In this document: piece after piece, positions 62,116 to 64,000 of the stretch | Numbering within the stretch: position 1 is the stretch's first letter | Layout: the number at the start of each line of letters is the position of its first letter | From: Verrucomicrobiota bacterium | Lineage (GTDB): Bacteria; Verrucomicrobiota; Verrucomicrobiia; Limisphaerales; UBA1319 | Reading direction: 5' to 3' | DNA: 64,000 nucleotides | NCBI GenBank assembly: GCA_022709905.1 | Contig: JAKLHY010000003.1 | Location: 1-64,000, forward strand | Position numbers and translations under genes: made by a program | The notes under the pieces: model-generated | Told to the model about the DNA's origin: nothing | Database searches by the model: none | What the model saw: the letters and a program-made list of their open reading frames with translations, nothing else

Positions 62116-64000
62116 TTAAAAACGGAACTGCAGCCGGCAGGTGAAGGTCCGATCGCGCTGCAGGTAAGGATGCAGGTTCAGAGGATTCAGATGATAATCC
62201 GTGTCCGTCAGGTTCAGGATCCCCACCTGGATTTCAGCCACGCGCCGCGGAAACCGGTACCCGGCAAATAAGTGCACCTGCAAGAAATCGTCCCCTGGCA
62301 TGGCCGATTCATACCCATGGTTCGATTGGGAATACCAGGAGGATTCCAGACGGCTGAAGAAACCGCACGCATGATGAAAGTCCAGGTAAAGATCCAGCCG
62401 GTGCAGGTCGGCCCGGTTTCGGTCATCAAAGATGATCCCCGAGTGAGCCTGAACCGCTTCCGGGATTTCGGGGAAAGCCGTTTCCAGATCGGCACGACTG
62501 AATCCATATCGGGCCCCGCATGACCAGTCCCGCCCCAACAATTGATGGATCGAAACCCGCAAGTTTTTTTCCTCATAGTCCAACTTCTGCCGTGTGTTGG
62601 AGGCTCCCGCCATTCCCCCCACGCCATAGGCAAACGTCCCCACCCAACGGTCGGCAGCCTGACTGAGTTGTTCAACTTCCAGGCCCAGGTAAGTGCCTGC
62701 GCCCAACCGGTGATCGATCCCCACCCCCAGCGTTTCGAACTCGGCCCCCGGCACCAAACCCGCCACGGCCCCCGGCGCGGATTCCGGAATCAGGCTGCGG
62801 TAAACCTGAGGAAAACCGCCCATCTGGGCCGGTTCCAGTCGCATGCTTGTATCATAATACATGCCCCCCAGAGAACGCGTCCATGCCCCGTAGACATGGG
62901 CGTTGGTCCGAATCGTCCAAATGCCTCCAAGCTTGGGCGACCATTGGTCCGAGGTCTTCTGCTCGTCGGTAATGGGGAGCGTTTCATTGCCGATGGGGTA
63001 GTCCAGATGATCGTAACTCAAGCCCGCGTGGATTTGAAAGTCATCCACAACTCGCCAAAAATCGTAAAGATAGACGCTGCCTCGGTTCAAATCGGATTCG
63101 ATCTCGTCGTAGGCGGGTGGCACCTGGAAAATGGGCGGGGGAGCCCCCGGATATCGGCGCAACGCGGCTTCGGTATTCAGCCAGCCGAACTGAAACCGCC
63201 CGCCTCCGATCAGGTTGTGGCGTCCACCGGTCCAGATCTGCTGGAGCTCGAATGAATAGGCCTCCAGCCGGCGTTCGTAGTCCTGCGAAAAATCCGCTGG
63301 AAAGAATGTGTTCGGCAAGACCGCTGCCGAAACCACCTGGCCGGGCGGGCTGTGAGTCAGCACCAGGCTGGAAGTGACCGGTTCACGCAGGGTCAGGGTG
63401 TCATCCAAACGGCCCGCCAAAAAAAGCGTATGAGATTCTGGAGACCACACCCGATGATACCCCAGAAAGAGATTCGGTTCCTGCTCTTCTTCAATTCGGA
63501 GGGTATGGCTGGCGTCCGTCGGATCGTAATACTGCCGGACATCGCCCGCCGCATAATCGTATGTGTTCGCAAAAACCAGGAGGCTGTCCTGGGGCGTCAG
63601 TTGCGCCTTGATTTTGGCGTAGAGGGTTGTGGATTCGAGATCGTCGTTGTAACGCTGGCCGTTTTCCTGGCGATAATCCAGATCGACCGCATAACTCAGA
63701 TGGTCCAGCGTCCCATACTGCGAGGCGGTTTGGCGCCAGTCGCCGTTGCTGCGATACTCCGTGCTCGAACTGAGTCCGATGCGGTTTTGCTCGAACAGTC
63801 TCGAGTATTCTTGTTGAGAAACAAACTGCGAAAGGGTGCCCGCTCCCACCGGGGCGAGCAAATGGGCCAACAGCAGCTCGTTGAACCATAGCGTCTCGTA
63901 ACGCAGGTTGACCTGGCGCGGATCCCGCCAGGCGTCGTAACTGTTGGCCAAAAAAAGGTGGGCCGAACTGTTGGCTGGATCGCTGTTCACCGCCCTTGCC
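62116..64000 (-). CDS. TPR/beta-barrel outer membrane protein, 3' part
   Basis: The frame is open to the window edge, so the true start is outside. The visible N-terminus still has a TPR-like end (DPANSSAHLFLANSYDAWRD), followed by a long beta-barrel like those of TonB-dependent receptors: aromatic strands separated by turns (NGDWRQTASQYGTLDHLSYA, GRRHNLIGGGRFQFG, FPRRVAEIQVGILNLTDTDY) and a final strand ending in Phe (CRLQFRF), the usual barrel C-terminus. From memory, TPR plus barrel proteins of this kind occur near FecR and CHASE2-cyclase genes; this was not checked. It could be an uptake or signal-transfer barrel. Confidence 0.8.
   Translation of the reverse strand, partial: ARAVNSDPANSSAHLFLANSYDAWRDPRQVNLRYETLWFNELLLAHLLAPVGAGTLSQFVSQQEYSRLFEQNRIGLSSSTEYRSNGDWRQTASQYGTLDHLSYAVDLDYRQENGQRYNDDLESTTLYAKIKAQLTPQDSLLVFANTYDYAAGDVRQYYDPTDASHTLRIEEEQEPNLFLGYHRVWSPESHTLFLAGRLDDTLTLREPVTSSLVLTHSPPGQVVSAAVLPNTFFPADFSQDYERRLEAYSFELQQIWTGGRHNLIGGGRFQFGWLNTEAALRRYPGAPPPIFQVPPAYDEIESDLNRGSVYLYDFWRVVDDFQIHAGLSYDHLDYPIGNETLPITDEQKTSDQWSPKLGGIWTIRTNAHVYGAWTRSLGGMYYDTSMRLEPAQMGGFPQVYRSLIPESAPGAVAGLVPGAEFETLGVGIDHRLGAGTYLGLEVEQLSQAADRWVGTFAYGVGGMAGASNTRQKLDYEEKNLRVSIHQLLGRDWSCGARYGFSRADLETAFPEIPEAVQAHSGIIFDDRNRADLHRLDLYLDFHHACGFFSRLESSWYSQSNHGYESAMPGDDFLQVHLFAGYRFPRRVAEIQVGILNLTDTDYHLNPLNLHPYLQRDRTFTCRLQFRF

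Noticed and set aside
1-64000. CRISPR array, rRNA operon, phage or insertion sequence transposase
   Set aside because: No regularly spaced direct repeats, rRNA-like sequence, or transposase/integrase motif was seen on either strand.

Overview
The window is a moderately G+C-rich bacterial chromosome segment with dense, mostly single-domain genes. Several traits point to the phylum Verrucomicrobiota, probably the Pedosphaera/Limisphaerales side: a complete division and cell wall (dcw) cluster with a MurC-MurB fusion, a dcw-embedded LysM protein and a divergent FtsZ; large secreted proteins with Asp-rich calcium loops and a common C-terminal YYRV-type module; PEP-CTERM proteins; a lone prepilin-like gene; a secreted tricorn-type protease; and family 2 and clan A glycosidases. 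MurE carries the DNPR motif of meso-diaminopimelate-adding enzymes and there are outer membrane proteins, so a Gram-negative cell with DAP peptidoglycan is expected. The taxonomic assignment is inference; no rRNA is present.

Layout. 1-3.0 kb: the 3' part of a secretin gene, a stand-alone 5'-3' exonuclease and a DUF192 protein. 3.1-9.5 kb: three large exported proteins in one apparent transcription unit that ends at a strong intrinsic terminator (9447-9473). 9.5-11.2 kb: a small exported protein and queA on the minus strand. 11.3-31.7 kb: the dcw cluster on the plus strand in the order mraZ, unnamed gene, rsmH, ftsL, ftsI, murE, murF, mraY, murD, LysM gene, ftsW, murG, murC-murB, ddl, ftsQ, ftsA, ftsZ, with many 1-15 bp overlaps. 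It starts at a promoter with 10-bp-spaced TGGGG boxes, as expected for MraZ autoregulation, and ends at a terminator (31651-31679). This one unit encodes nearly the whole path from UDP-MurNAc assembly through lipid II to septal synthesis and the Z ring.

31.7-40.7 kb: an exported protein with an in-frame TGA followed by 46 more coding-like codons, then a minus-strand group of a squalene-hopene-cyclase-like gene and two exported glycosidases. 40.9-42.6 kb: a prepilin-like protein and a PEP-CTERM protein with thioester-domain-like Cys and Gln motifs. 42.9-47.5 kb: peroxiredoxin, a TPR protein, homoserine dehydrogenase, aspartokinase and a STAS protein; hom and lysC together serve the aspartate amino-acid branch and are separated by a 317-bp gap with two strong hairpins. 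47.4-49.6 kb: a DUF255 thioredoxin-like protein. 49.8-55.8 kb: a trypsin-like PEP-CTERM protease, a 273-bp foldback (MITE-like) element, a PQQ-type beta-propeller protein and a tricorn-type protease. 56.05 kb: tRNA-Val(CAC). 56.3-64 kb: another exported protein, a CocE-like hydrolase, a CHASE2 adenylate cyclase and the 3' part of a TPR/beta-barrel outer membrane protein.

Most notable: the in-frame TGA at 33110, the foldback element at 50799-51071 whose end forms the protease stop codon, the altered FtsZ T7 loop, and the unnamed gene between mraZ and rsmH. No CRISPR array, rRNA, phage or transposase gene was seen.
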